DNA from: JBBSOW01 sp038259365
Lineage (GTDB): Bacteria; Actinomycetota; Actinomycetes; Propionibacteriales; Propionibacteriaceae
DNA: 64,000 nt
Direction: 5' to 3'
Assembly: GCA_038259365.1 (NCBI GenBank)
Contig: JBBSOW010000004.1
Location: forward strand, 13,094 to 77,093
Shown here: positions 51,149 to 59,577 of the stretch, in pieces
Numbering within the stretch: position 1 is the stretch's first letter
How the letters are laid out: each line of letters starts with the position of its first letter
Translations under genes and position numbers: made by a program
Notes under the pieces: generated by a model
The model's database searches: none
Told to the model about the DNA's origin: nothing
Seen by the model: only the letters and a program-made list of their open reading frames with translations

Positions 51149-52336
51149 ATGAGCCCGGACGTCCGAGCGTTGGAGCAACCCGACGCCGAGGCCGCGCACG
51201 CGCTGCGCCACGAGGCCTTCGGCAACCCGCGGAGCCAGGGCCAGGCCCTCCTCCCCAAGCACCGGCAGAATTTCGGCGCCTTTGCTTCCCCCGGGGGCCT
51301 AATCGGCTGCCTCGGCGTCATTTCCGACGCCTCCTACTTCGGCGGTCAAGCCATCCCGAGCGTCGGCATCAGCGGTGTCACCGTCGCCGCAGAGCATCGG
51401 GGGCGCGGGGCCCTCACGCCCCTGTTCGATACCGCGCTGCGCTACGCGCTCGATCAGGGGGCGGTTCTCGCCACGCTCTTTCCCACCGCAAACGGCATCT
51501 ACCGTCGCCTCGGCTTCGAGATCATCACCGATCTCGTCGCCGTCAGCATCCCGATGGCCCCGCTCGGCTCGCTCACGGCGCCCGCCGACGTGACCCTGCA
51601 ACGCGCCGCACCGGCCGACGCCGCCGCCATCCGCGGGCTGTACGACGATTGGGCTCGGGAACACAACGGCCCCTTGGCCCGCACCGGCCCGCTCTTTCGG
51701 CGTAGCGACGAGGCGCTGGTCCAGGATTCGAGCGCCGTGACCCTGGCCCTGCGCGACGGCCAGGTCACCGGGTTTGCACGGTGGGACCGGAGCCCGGGCT
51801 ACGGCGACTTCGCCCACGTTGAGGTTCGCGAGCTCGTGGCGGCCGATCGGGATTCCTCGATTGCCCTGGTGGCAATGCTGGCCACCTTTAGCCCCGTGGC
51901 CGGTGAACTGCGACTGCCCTCCTCGGGGTTGGACGGGTTGCGCACCGCCCTGCCCGGCCTCGATTGGACGGTGACCAGGCGCAATCCCTACATGCTCCGC
52001 GTGCTCGACGTCGCCCGAGCCTTCACCCGGCGCGGATGGCCGCCGATCGAGACCTCCGTGCGCTTTGGCGTGCACGACGATCGGATCTCGGGGAACACCG
52101 GCGTCTGGTCCATCGCGCTGGACGGTGGCTACTCGACGTGCGAGCGCGAATCGGACGTCGTGAACGCGGTCGATGTCCCATGCTTCACCGCTGCCGGTCT
52201 GGCCATGGCCTACTCCGGCGCCTGGCCGTGCGCGAGCATTCGGCGGACGGGCCAGCTCGGCGGGGGTTCGGAGTCCGACGCGCTGCTCGACGTCGCGTTC
52301 GGTGGTCGTCAAACCCACATCCGCGACTACTTCTAG
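51149..52336 (+). CDS. Eis-like GNAT N-acetyltransferase
   Basis: 395 residues, two GNAT domains and a C-terminal SCP2-like domain as in Eis proteins. Acetyl-CoA site motif VTVAAEHRGRGALTPLF, then TLFPTANGIYRRLGFEI. The last residue is Phe (RQTHIRDYF), the free carboxylate that acts in catalysis in Eis. Eis enzymes acetylate lysines and aminoglycosides; the natural substrate here is unknown. ATG 51149 has GAGGAG upstream; TAGCCT at 51079-51084 gives a leader of about 57 nt. Confidence 0.87.
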   Translation: MSPDVRALEQPDAEAAHALRHEAFGNPRSQGQALLPKHRQNFGAFASPGGLIGCLGVISDASYFGGQAIPSVGISGVTVAAEHRGRGALTPLFDTALRYALDQGAVLATLFPTANGIYRRLGFEIITDLVAVSIPMAPLGSLTAPADVTLQRAAPADAAAIRGLYDDWAREHNGPLARTGPLFRRSDEALVQDSSAVTLALRDGQVTGFARWDRSPGYGDFAHVEVRELVAADRDSSIALVAMLATFSPVAGELRLPSSGLDGLRTALPGLDWTVTRRNPYMLRVLDVARAFTRRGWPPIETSVRFGVHDDRISGNTGVWSIALDGGYSTCERESDVVNAVDVPCFTAAGLAMAYSGAWPCASIRRTGQLGGGSESDALLDVAFGGRQTHIRDYF

Positions 52337-52366
52337 CCGGCAACTAACTTCGTCCGAGCCGCTGTT

Positions 52367-52372
52367 TAGGCT
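52367..52372 (+). promoter_or_regulatory. -10 element TAGGCT, leaderless start of the F420-type oxidoreductase
   Basis: TAGGCT ends 6 nt before ATG 52379. Confidence 0.6.
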
Positions 52373-52378
52373 AGGCCC

Positions 52379-53377
52379 ATGTCTGCTCTGCGTTTCGGAT
52401 TGTTCATCCCCCAAGGCTGGCGCTTTGATCTGGTCGGCATCGAGCCCGCCCAGCATTGGCCGGTGATGACCTCGCTGCTCAACCGCGCCGACGCCGACGA
52501 GGCTTGGGAAAGCGTGTGGGTATACGACCATTTCCACACGAGGCCGACACCTTCAGATCAGGCGACCCACGAGGCGTGGTCGCTGATGGCGGGGTTTGCG
52601 GCGGTGTCGACGCGGGTGCGGCTCGGCCAGATGTGCACGTGCATGGCCTACCGCAATCCGATGTACCTGGCCAAGGTGGCCTCGACGATCGATCACATCA
52701 GCGGCGGGCGGCTCGAGATGGGTATCGGCGGCGGTTGGTACGAGCACGAGTGGCGGGCTTACGGTTACGGCTTTCCGCGACCCCGGATTCGGCTGGGGAT
52801 GCTGGACGAGGGCGTCCAGATCTTCAAGCAGGCCTGGGAGACCGGCGCCGCCACCCTCGATGGGAGGCACTACCAAGTAGACGGCGCGATTTGTGCGCCC
52901 ACTCCGCTCCAGGACCCCTCGATCCCGCTGTGGATCGCTGGCGGTGGGGAAAAGGTCACGCTCAAGATCGCGGCCAGATACGCCCAATACACCAACTTCG
53001 ACGGCAGCGCCGAGGGCTTCGCCCACAAGAGCGGGTTGCTGGCGGGACATTGCCGCGACGTCGGCACCGACTTCGAGGCGATCACCCGCTCGTCGAACTA
53101 CAACATCCTCATCGGCTCCACCGAGGCGGAAGCCGCCGACAAGCTGCGCGAGTACGCGGATCGACTCTCGCCCTTCCTGGCTGGGAAGCAGGTCAGGGCC
53201 CAGGTGGACGACCTAGCGAAAAGCCCCGGTTACGGGACACCCGAGCAGATCGCGGAGAAGTTGTCCGCCGTCAGGGACCTCGGCATGGGGTACGCCATCT
53301 GCTACTTCCCCGAGGCCGCCTACGACGCTAGCGGTATCGAGCTCTTCGAGAACGAGGTCATGCCAGAACTTGCCTGA
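52379..53377 (+). CDS. LLM-class F420-dependent oxidoreductase
   Basis: 332 residues, TIM-barrel luciferase-like fold (TIGR03560-like). MSALRFGLFIPQGWRFDLVG at the start, VWVYDHFHT, TRVRLGQMCTCMAYRNPMYL, GRLEMGIGGGWYEHEWRAYG and the TPxxEQ-like GYGTPEQIAEKLSAV region are typical of actinobacterial F420 enzymes. The substrate is unknown. Convergent with an MFS gene, 3 nt apart. Confidence 0.88.
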   Translation: MSALRFGLFIPQGWRFDLVGIEPAQHWPVMTSLLNRADADEAWESVWVYDHFHTRPTPSDQATHEAWSLMAGFAAVSTRVRLGQMCTCMAYRNPMYLAKVASTIDHISGGRLEMGIGGGWYEHEWRAYGYGFPRPRIRLGMLDEGVQIFKQAWETGAATLDGRHYQVDGAICAPTPLQDPSIPLWIAGGGEKVTLKIAARYAQYTNFDGSAEGFAHKSGLLAGHCRDVGTDFEAITRSSNYNILIGSTEAEAADKLREYADRLSPFLAGKQVRAQVDDLAKSPGYGTPEQIAEKLSAVRDLGMGYAICYFPEAAYDASGIELFENEVMPELA

Positions 53378-53380
53378 CCT

Positions 53381-54727
53381 CTACTCCAGGGCCTCGCCCG
53401 CCTTCTCCGGCAGGAGGACGACCGCCATGATGGCGGCCGCGGCGAAGGCGGCGGCAAAGACGCCGAAGGTCAGCGGCTGCCCGCCGGCCCCCATGAAGAC
53501 CGGCACGAGCAGCGGGGCGACGATGGAGGCCAGCCGCCCGAACGCGGCCGCGGCACCGACTCCGGTGGCGCGCGAGAGCGTCGGGTACATCTCGGGGCTG
53601 ATCGCGTACAGCGCCCCCCACGCACCCAGGTTGAAGAACGACAACGCGCACCCGGCGGCGATGATCTGCGTCGGCGAGTCCGCAAAGCCGAAGAAGCCCG
53701 CCGCGATCGCCGAGCCACCGAGGAACGTGGCCAGCGTCGCGCGTCGGCCCCAGATCTCGATGAGCAGAGCCGCGAGGGCGTAACCGGGCAACTGTGCCAG
53801 CGTGATGATCAGCGTGAACTCGAATGAGCGAACGAGGGTGAATCCCTTGCCCACCAGCAGGGTCGGCATCCAGATGAAGGCGCCGTAGTAGGACAGGTTG
53901 ATGCAGAACCAGACGATCCACAACCCCGCCGTGCGCTTGGCCAACCGGGGGGCCCAGATGGATTCGGCCGCCTCCTCGACGCCGTCGTCGATCTCGACCG
54001 GCGCGGCCACGGGCTCGACGCCAGCCGATTCCTCGAACAGGCGGACGGCTTTTTCGGCCTCGGCGTGGCGATCCTTGCCCTCCAGGAAACGCACCGATTC
54101 CGGCAGGCCCCAGCGGACGACGACGGCGTACACGGTCGGCACGATGCCCACTGCCAGCGCCCAGCGCCACCCGTTATCGCTGGTGGGAACCAAGAAGTAG
54201 CCGAGCAGCGCGGCGAGGACCCAACCGACCGCCCAGAAGGCCTCCAGGGCCACGACGACGCGGCCGCGGATCTGGCGCGGCGCGTACTCGCTCACCAGGG
54301 TGCTGGCGACGGGAAGCTCGGCCCCGAGGCCGAGACCGACGACGAAGCGAAGGGCGATGAGCACCGCCAACGAGCCGGCGAGCGCCGAGGCGCCCGTCGC
54401 GATCCCGTAGACGAGCAGGGTCAACGCGAACACCTGGCGACGGCCGATCTTGTCGGCGAGCAGGCCGCCCAGGCTGGCGCCGATCGCCATCCCGACGAAG
54501 CCGATGGAGGCGATCCAGGACAGCTCGCCCGGGGTGAGTGACCATTGCACGGCCAGGGCCGCCATGACGAAGGAGATGAGCCCGACATCCATGGCGTCGA
54601 GGGCCCAGCCGATCCCGGCGCCGCCGAGCAGCTTTGTGTGCTTACGGGTGAACGGCAGCCGATCCAGCCGCTGAGACCGCGTCAGCGATTGAGTCTGGGA
54701 AGGCTCGCTCTTGCGTTGAACGCTCAC
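53381..54727 (-). CDS. MFS transporter, sugar/organic-anion type
   Basis: 448 residues with 12 membrane helices. GGLLADKIGRRQVFALTLLV (motif A in loop 2-3), RFVVGLGLGAELPVASTLVS and PESVRFLEGKDRHAEAEKAV in the central loop identify the sugar-porter/SV2-like branch. Substrate unknown. GTG 54727 is preferred to more distal in-frame starts. Upstream 54728-54943 holds only a degenerate 39-bp repeat. Confidence 0.85.
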   Translation of the reverse strand: MSVQRKSEPSQTQSLTRSQRLDRLPFTRKHTKLLGGAGIGWALDAMDVGLISFVMAALAVQWSLTPGELSWIASIGFVGMAIGASLGGLLADKIGRRQVFALTLLVYGIATGASALAGSLAVLIALRFVVGLGLGAELPVASTLVSEYAPRQIRGRVVVALEAFWAVGWVLAALLGYFLVPTSDNGWRWALAVGIVPTVYAVVVRWGLPESVRFLEGKDRHAEAEKAVRLFEESAGVEPVAAPVEIDDGVEEAAESIWAPRLAKRTAGLWIVWFCINLSYYGAFIWMPTLLVGKGFTLVRSFEFTLIITLAQLPGYALAALLIEIWGRRATLATFLGGSAIAAGFFGFADSPTQIIAAGCALSFFNLGAWGALYAISPEMYPTLSRATGVGAAAAFGRLASIVAPLLVPVFMGAGGQPLTFGVFAAAFAAAAIMAVVLLPEKAGEALE

Positions 54728-54875
54728 GCTCTTGGCCTTTCGGTGTGTGCCGATGAATACCGGTGCCGTCGACCCGAAGCCGCCGCCGTGGACGCGCATA
54801 GGATACCGATTACCGCCTGCCCGTTTCATCTCGACCCACTCGGTTCAATGCCGCGGCTCAGGTTCAACCCCAATC

Positions 54876-54927
54876 CGCTCGGGTTGGCCCCTCCGCTCGC
54901 CTTCCGGCACGGCGCGCTCGGGTTGGC
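54876..54927. repeat. Degenerate direct repeat, 13-bp core CGCTCGGGTTGGC
   Basis: The core occurs at 54876-54888 and 54915-54927, 39 bp apart, with partial similarity between. It lies in the gap between the MFS gene and the NUDIX-ASCH gene, where no gene is seen. Role unknown. Confidence 0.55.
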
Positions 54928-54943
54928 GCTTCCCGCTCAATCC

Positions 54944-55795
54944 CTAAATCACGCTGGAAGCGCCAAGTCGGGCGTGGTCAATGGCATGCCGGGGCTGGCG
55001 CACCAGCCGGAATTCCTCCAGCACCACGAGGGTGTCGTCGTCGACGGTGAAGTCGGGATCCACCAACGACTCGCGCATCTGCGGGCTGGTGAAGAACGCC
55101 TCGTGCCCGGCCCGCCAGGTCGTCAGGTCGGTGTCACCCTCCCCCTCGGCGACAACGTGCTCGAGGTCGACGGTGCCCAACGCGACCGTGCGCACCCGCG
55201 TCCCCTCGACGATGCCGAGCGGTAGGCCAGCGGAATCGACGAGGATCGAGCGCTCCCCGACCTCGGGCAGCGCCTCGCCGGCGGCGAGATAATCCGCCAA
55301 CAGGCTCGTCGTCGAGGTCTTTTCCCCGCTCAGGATGGCGGCCACGAGGCGATCGCGGAGCGCCCCGGGGAAGCCGAACTCGGCCATCGCGAGCGAAGCG
55401 GGCATATCGAGCGCCGGCAGCAGCTCGACGAGCAGCGGGGCGTAGTCGTCGGCGGTCGGTCCGCGAGGGTGGATCCAACGGAGGGCGTCGATCTCGGCCC
55501 GGGGTTCGGCGCTCTCGATCTCCGACCGGTAGCTGAAGACGGCCGCGTGCACGTCCGTGCCGGGCTCGTTCGCCGCGGGGGTGACCCACTCACCCAAATC
55601 GATCAACTCCTCGGGGCGTAGCTGCAGCCCGACCTCCTCGCAAATCTCGCGCACCGCGCAGGCGCGGGCGCTCTCCCCCGGTTCCGGCTTGCCGCCGGGG
55701 AGCATGAACTTGGCCGTTCCACGCTTGCGCACGGTCAGCAGCTCGCCCGCGGCGTTGAACAGCGCCACCGCCGACACCGTGATGGGGGCGTTCAT
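54944..55795 (-). CDS. NUDIX hydrolase fused to a C-terminal ASCH domain
   Basis: 283 residues. Residues about 1-135 are a NUDIX domain with the full box GGKPEPGESARACAVREICE then EVGL (34-57). Residues about 145-260 look like an ASCH domain (GFPGALRDRLVAAILSGEKT, TSTTSLL, GIVEGTRVRTVALGTVDLEH, TDLTTWRAGHEAFF). ASCH domains bind RNA or hydrolyse modified nucleosides such as N4-acetylcytidine; NUDIX domains hydrolyse nucleotide derivatives. A house-cleaning enzyme for damaged or modified nucleotides is inferred. ATG 55795 starts the NUDIX fold directly. Confidence 0.87.
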   Translation of the reverse strand: MNAPITVSAVALFNAAGELLTVRKRGTAKFMLPGGKPEPGESARACAVREICEEVGLQLRPEELIDLGEWVTPAANEPGTDVHAAVFSYRSEIESAEPRAEIDALRWIHPRGPTADDYAPLLVELLPALDMPASLAMAEFGFPGALRDRLVAAILSGEKTSTTSLLADYLAAGEALPEVGERSILVDSAGLPLGIVEGTRVRTVALGTVDLEHVVAEGEGDTDLTTWRAGHEAFFTSPQMRESLVDPDFTVDDDTLVVLEEFRLVRQPRHAIDHARLGASSVI

Positions 55796-55841
55796 GGTTG
55801 GTTCGTCACCATGGCGGACAAGCTACCCGATGGGCTCGGGC

Positions 55842-55997
55842 CTACGGGGCCGAGAGCGGCACGCCGATCCCTCCATTGCCGGGCGGCAGCTCCGCCGCTC
55901 CAATCCAGATCGTGAGCTCCGTTCCGCTAAGTCGGCTGGCGGGCAGGTCGACAACCTCCGGCCAGATCGCGTGCGGTCGATCCGCTGAGCGGGGCAA
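55842..55997 (-). CDS. Doubtful small ORF, 51 aa
   Basis: From TTG 55997 to TAG at 55842-55844 the minus strand encodes 51 residues including IWPEVVDLPASRLSGTELTI and PPGNGGIGVPLSAP, which look more protein-like than the other frames. I recognise no family and see no ribosome site. It sits between vapC and the NUDIX-ASCH gene and could be a remnant. The rest of 55796-56056 shows nothing. Confidence 0.2.
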   Translation of the reverse strand: MPRSADRPHAIWPEVVDLPASRLSGTELTIWIGAAELPPGNGGIGVPLSAP

Positions 55998-56056
55998 CTG
56001 CGACCCACCTCAGTCTGGTGACGATCCGTCGACCAGTTTTGACGATCCCTTACCGT

Positions 56057-56455
56057 TCAGACCTGCGGGACGAGGTGCGTGAGGTCGGGCAGGGAGCGAT
56101 GCAGGCCCTCATCGAGGGTGGCCAAGACCCCAGACCTGGCTGCCGCCAGGGAGGTAAGATAGGCGTCGGTTACTTGGCGATGCCCGCGGACGTGGGCAAG
56201 TTCGGAATCGGCGTAGGACACCGAATCGGGCCAAAACTCATAGCCCGACCGTTCGCGCACCAACCGAAGACTGTGCACCGCCTCATTCGGGGCGACCCCG
56301 AGGCGCACCGCAAAGCGGACAACCGCCCCCTCTACTATTGGGCACACCGCGAACTGATCGACACCTGCTGCCCATCGGGTCACCCGTTCGTGGTGAACGT
56401 GCTCACGCGTCACCAGCGCGATGAGCACATTGGCGTCGAGAAGCATCCGGCTCAT
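56057..56455 (-). CDS. vapC: VapC toxin, PIN-domain ribonuclease
   Basis: Magnesium-dependent RNA nuclease. 132 residues with the four acidic residues of PIN domains: Asp7 (LLDANVL), Glu42 (IVEGAVV), Asp97 (VTDAYL) and Asp115 (ATLDEGL). ATG 56455 overlaps the vapB stop (ATGA). All catalytic residues are intact, so it is probably active unless bound by VapB. Confidence 0.88.
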   Translation of the reverse strand: MSRMLLDANVLIALVTREHVHHERVTRWAAGVDQFAVCPIVEGAVVRFAVRLGVAPNEAVHSLRLVRERSGYEFWPDSVSYADSELAHVRGHRQVTDAYLTSLAAARSGVLATLDEGLHRSLPDLTHLVPQV

Positions 56456-56682
56456 TCATCATCCAAAAGCGCGGTCACGTCCTCCGAGGTGATCGGGCGG
56501 CCCAGGCTCATCACGGGGAAGCCGGAGCGAGGATCAATGTCGATCGTCATCGGTGCGTCGAACTCGCTAAGACCACGAATAGTGAGGTCTGCGATCGTCG
56601 CCGACAGCGACTGGCCACGCGACTTCGCTAGTGCCTCGGCCCTCTTGCGCACGGCAGGAGGCAGGTCAACGCTTGTTCTCAT
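56452..56682 (-). CDS. vapB: VapB-type antitoxin (ribbon-helix-helix)
   Basis: Binds VapC and represses the operon. 76 residues; MRTSVDLPPAVRKRAEALAK and SRGQSLSATIADLTIRGLSE form a ribbon-helix-helix N-terminus, followed by a flexible tail ending in TALLDDE. TATGAT ends 6 nt before ATG 56682; the longer open frame upstream is not translated if transcription begins there. Confidence 0.82.
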   Translation of the reverse strand: MRTSVDLPPAVRKRAEALAKSRGQSLSATIADLTIRGLSEFDAPMTIDIDPRSGFPVMSLGRPITSEDVTALLDDE

Positions 56683-56688
56683 CCATGC

Positions 56689-56694
56689 ATCATA
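56689..56694 (-). promoter_or_regulatory. -10 element TATGAT, leaderless start of vapBC
   Basis: TATGAT on the minus strand, near consensus, ends 6 nt before ATG 56682. Confidence 0.65.
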
Positions 56695-56748
56695 GATGAT
56701 GTAGCGCTGCATCAGTAGCCGGCGTTTCGACGTGGCAAACTCCAACGT

Positions 56749-57621
56749 GTGCCCTCGCTGATTCACGACCTGACCCTCACCCTCTTGCGGTTGACGAAGA
56801 GGAAGGGTCCCAGTCACGATCCCGCGGCGTTCAAGCGGCAGTTCCTCGCCCAGTTCCCCCGCGAACCAGGGCGGATCCCGGCCTGGGTGACCCCCACCCA
56901 GACGGTCGGGCTGGATTGTTGGGAGTACGCGAGCGCCGCCTTCGATCCGCAGCGCAGCCCCGTCATCGTCTACCTGCCCGGCGGCAGCTACAGCAGCCCG
57001 ATCCACGGGGTGCACTTTGCGTTCGGGAAGAAGCTAGCCGACGCTGTGGGCGCGCGGATCGTGTTCGTCGGATACCCCTTGGCGCCGGAACACACCTGGC
57101 GGGATTCCCGGGACCAGTTGGTCGATCTCGTGGCATCGACGGCTGCGGAGGCTCCGCGCGTGATCCTGGCCGGCGATTCGGCGGGCGGCGGTTACGCGCT
57201 CTCGGTGGCCCAAGGAATCCGCGACGCCGGCGGCCCGCAACCCGACCGCTTGGTGCTGATCTCGCCGTGGTTGGATCTGACCGGCTCCGCCCCGGGGATC
57301 GCACAGGCGGCCGATAACGACCCATGGCTGCAGTTTGCGAACCTGCACATCTTCGCCAACTGGTGGGCCGGTACGGACGCCGTCTCCATTCCCGAAGTCA
57401 GTCCCGGCCTCGGCAGCCTGGCCGATCTCCCGCCCATCCTGGCGCTATGCGGCACCCGCGACCTGCTCTATCCCGAAAACAGGGTCCTGGCCGATCGTGC
57501 CCGGGACTCGGGCGCGGCCTACACCCTCATCACCGAGTCCGACCTGTGCCACGTCTACCCGATCCTGCCGAGCCCCGAGGCTAAACGGGCCCTCAACCAG
57601 ATCGTTGGTTTTGTTCGCTAG
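56749..57621 (+). CDS. Alpha/beta hydrolase, HSL-like esterase/lipase
   Basis: 290 residues. VIVYLPGGSYSSPIHGVHFA corresponds to the HGG oxyanion region (here PGG), VILAGDSAGGGYALSVAQGI is the GDSAGG nucleophile elbow, and the catalytic His lies in SDLCHVYPILPS near the end. An Asp in CGTRDLLYPENR completes the triad. GTG 56749 begins the family-like sequence. Substrate is unknown. Its stop overlaps that of the convergent MDR gene by 4 nt. Confidence 0.87.
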   Translation: MPSLIHDLTLTLLRLTKRKGPSHDPAAFKRQFLAQFPREPGRIPAWVTPTQTVGLDCWEYASAAFDPQRSPVIVYLPGGSYSSPIHGVHFAFGKKLADAVGARIVFVGYPLAPEHTWRDSRDQLVDLVASTAAEAPRVILAGDSAGGGYALSVAQGIRDAGGPQPDRLVLISPWLDLTGSAPGIAQAADNDPWLQFANLHIFANWWAGTDAVSIPEVSPGLGSLADLPPILALCGTRDLLYPENRVLADRARDSGAAYTLITESDLCHVYPILPSPEAKRALNQIVGFVR

Positions 57622-58649
57622 GTTTCGCAACCTCCGGTGGTTAATTGCCTCGCCGACGCCACCGAGACGAGGGCCCGGCCGGTGCTGCCACCGGACAACA
57701 GGGATTCGAAGGCCTGCGGGACCCTCTCGATCCCGTCAAAGACGGTGTGGAGGCTGCGGACTCTTCCCGAGCGAAGCCAGCCGGACACCTCATGCTCGAA
57801 CTGTTCGCGCAGATCCTCGTGGGCGGTGACGGTGAAACCGCGCATGGTGAGTTCTTGGTGGATGAGATTCCGGTAGTTGGCCGGGCCCCTGCCGGACTCC
57901 GCCGAGACCGCGCCGCAGACCACGACTCGACCGCCGAAGTTGAGCACCCCCAACGCGGCTTCGAGCTGTTCGCCGCCGACGTTGTCGTAGTAGAGGTCGA
58001 TGCCATCGGGGGCCGCCGCGCGGAGCAGCTCGAGCGCCGACCCGTCGTGGCGGTTGATGGCTTCGTCCGCGCCGAGGGTATCGGTGAGGAGGGCGACCTT
58101 CTCGGCCGAGCCGGCGACGCCGATGACCGTCGCGCCGCGGGCCTTGGCGAACTGGACGGCACAACTGCCCACCCCGCCGGCGGCCCCGGAGACGCAGACG
58201 ACGTCATCAGGACCGACTGCCCCGACGTGGATCATTCCCGTGTAGGCGGTGAAACCGACGTGGCCAAGGATCGTGAGATGAGCGTCGAGCTCTTCATCCG
58301 AGGATGGTTCGCCGATCTTGCGCAGATCGGCGGCATCGACGACGGCGGCTGTGCGCCACGGCAGCTTGCAGACCGCCAGGTCTCCACGCCGAAGGTCGTC
58401 GACGGCGGACTCGATCACCTCGACCACGGCGTCGCTCGCGGGAACGTCGCCGACCCCCACCCCCGGTCCGTAGGCCGTGGCCTTGCCACCGAGACGGTGA
58501 GCGAGTCCGGCGTTCAGGCCGAGCCGGCGGAGTCCGACCAGCACTCGCCCGGGCTCCGGTGATCCTGCCTCGGCCTCGACGACGCCGAAGTTGCTCGCGG
58601 TGACGGCCCCGTCGGGGATCTCCGTCAGCTGGACCTCAAGGCATCGCAT
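57618..58649 (-). CDS. MDR-superfamily NADP-dependent oxidoreductase (prostaglandin reductase/quinone oxidoreductase-like)
   Basis: 343 residues. No structural zinc cysteines are seen. The nucleotide-binding motif VSGAAGGVGSCAVQFAKARG lies near residue 180, and YDNVGGEQLEAALGVLNFGG follows. The family reduces enones or quinones with NADPH. TAGGGT ends 6 nt before ATG 58649 (leaderless). The convergent neighbour is an esterase. Confidence 0.88.
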   Translation of the reverse strand: MRCLEVQLTEIPDGAVTASNFGVVEAEAGSPEPGRVLVGLRRLGLNAGLAHRLGGKATAYGPGVGVGDVPASDAVVEVIESAVDDLRRGDLAVCKLPWRTAAVVDAADLRKIGEPSSDEELDAHLTILGHVGFTAYTGMIHVGAVGPDDVVCVSGAAGGVGSCAVQFAKARGATVIGVAGSAEKVALLTDTLGADEAINRHDGSALELLRAAAPDGIDLYYDNVGGEQLEAALGVLNFGGRVVVCGAVSAESGRGPANYRNLIHQELTMRGFTVTAHEDLREQFEHEVSGWLRSGRVRSLHTVFDGIERVPQAFESLLSGGSTGRALVSVASARQLTTGGCET

Positions 58650-58655
58650 GCCTCG

Positions 58656-58661
58656 ACCCTA
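58656..58661 (-). promoter_or_regulatory. -10 element TAGGGT, leaderless start of the MDR gene
   Basis: TAGGGT on the minus strand ends 6 nt before ATG 58649. Confidence 0.6.
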
Positions 58662-58795
58662 ACTGGGTGGGGGTGACCGCAGCCACGGTCGCAGCTACCC
58701 AGGGTCCGGCCGGAGGCGCGCACCCGGTTGTGGATAACCGAGTCCCCGCGGGGCGCAAACGGCGCAGACTACGTGGTCTCACCCAAGGAGGACCA

Positions 58796-59389
58796 ATGGA
58801 ACTCATCGATCTCCCCACGCCGGCACGGTCGGGAACGCTCTGGACCGACGACGACTACGAGTTGGCGCTGGATGAGGTCAAGGCCGGCGCGGGCGTCGAT
58901 CGGGTAGCCGAGGCACTCCAGCGCAAGCCGGAGGCGGTGGCCAACAAGCTGCGCCGGTTGTTGCCCGTGCAGCAGCGGAAGTGCCCGCCGGACCGCACGG
59001 TTCCCGCTCTCCGGGCCGCCATAGCCGATCCCCACTACGACTGGCGCCAGGTCGTGCTGGAAGTGCCTCCTGACCCGCCCGTCACTCAAATTGTCCGCAA
59101 GGGGCTACCGGGACTCGACGCCACCGATCTCGCCCGCATCGTATACACGCTGGCCACCATCCGGATGGGCGGAGCGGACGAGCTGCTGCATCGAGGTCTG
59201 GAGGAAGTGAGCGCACGCGGCCTGGATTACCTACTGATGCAGGCGCGGGCCACGGCCCTGATTCAACAGGACTCTCCGCTCACGATGCACGAAGCCATGG
59301 AATGTGCCCGCGATTGGCTGGAATCCCTGCACGACGGCCGTTCGGTCTACTTCGATGAAGACTCGCGGCCGCGCCGCATCCACTGGTGA
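58796..59389 (+). CDS. Hypothetical protein with SANT/HTH-like N-terminus
   Basis: 197 residues, no membrane segment. Residues 15-60 (LWTDDDYELALDEVKAGAGV, DRVAEALQRKPEAVANKLRR) look like a small helical DNA-binding domain of the SANT/Myb or GcrA-like kind, often found in phage-borne proteins. The middle and C-terminal parts are not recognised. A strong ribosome site AGGAGGA precedes ATG 58796. Next to a decayed AbrB/PIN pair on the other strand, so this may be a mobile or variable spot. Confidence 0.6.
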   Translation: MELIDLPTPARSGTLWTDDDYELALDEVKAGAGVDRVAEALQRKPEAVANKLRRLLPVQQRKCPPDRTVPALRAAIADPHYDWRQVVLEVPPDPPVTQIVRKGLPGLDATDLARIVYTLATIRMGGADELLHRGLEEVSARGLDYLLMQARATALIQQDSPLTMHEAMECARDWLESLHDGRSVYFDEDSRPRRIHW

Positions 59390-59418
59390 GCTTTCGGATC
59401 AAACAAGCTCTGGTTGGA

Positions 59419-59577
59419 TCAGCTCAGTACCGCATAGGTCTCCAGGACGGCGTGACCGCTCAGGCTCAGCGTTCGTCCCCTCGCCCATTCGACAACCCCG
59501 GTGTGCTCCGGATGCGATGCCACCAGCAAGGGCACTGCGACGCTCGTGTCGAGCGCCGCAGTAGGTGTTGAGGTCAA
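59419..59577 (-). pseudogene. Truncated PIN-domain (VapC) toxin remnant
   Basis: From TTG 59577 the minus strand gives 52 residues with ALDTSVAVPLLVASHPEHTG and SGHAVLETYAVLS, the N-terminal portion of a PIN toxin (first Asp in ALDTSVA, Glu in LETYAVL). It stops there; the usual protein has about 130 residues, so the two C-terminal acidic residues are lost. The start overlaps the AbrB-type stop (TTGA), as in an intact operon. The 5' end of a plus-strand gene lies just beyond. Confidence 0.65.
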
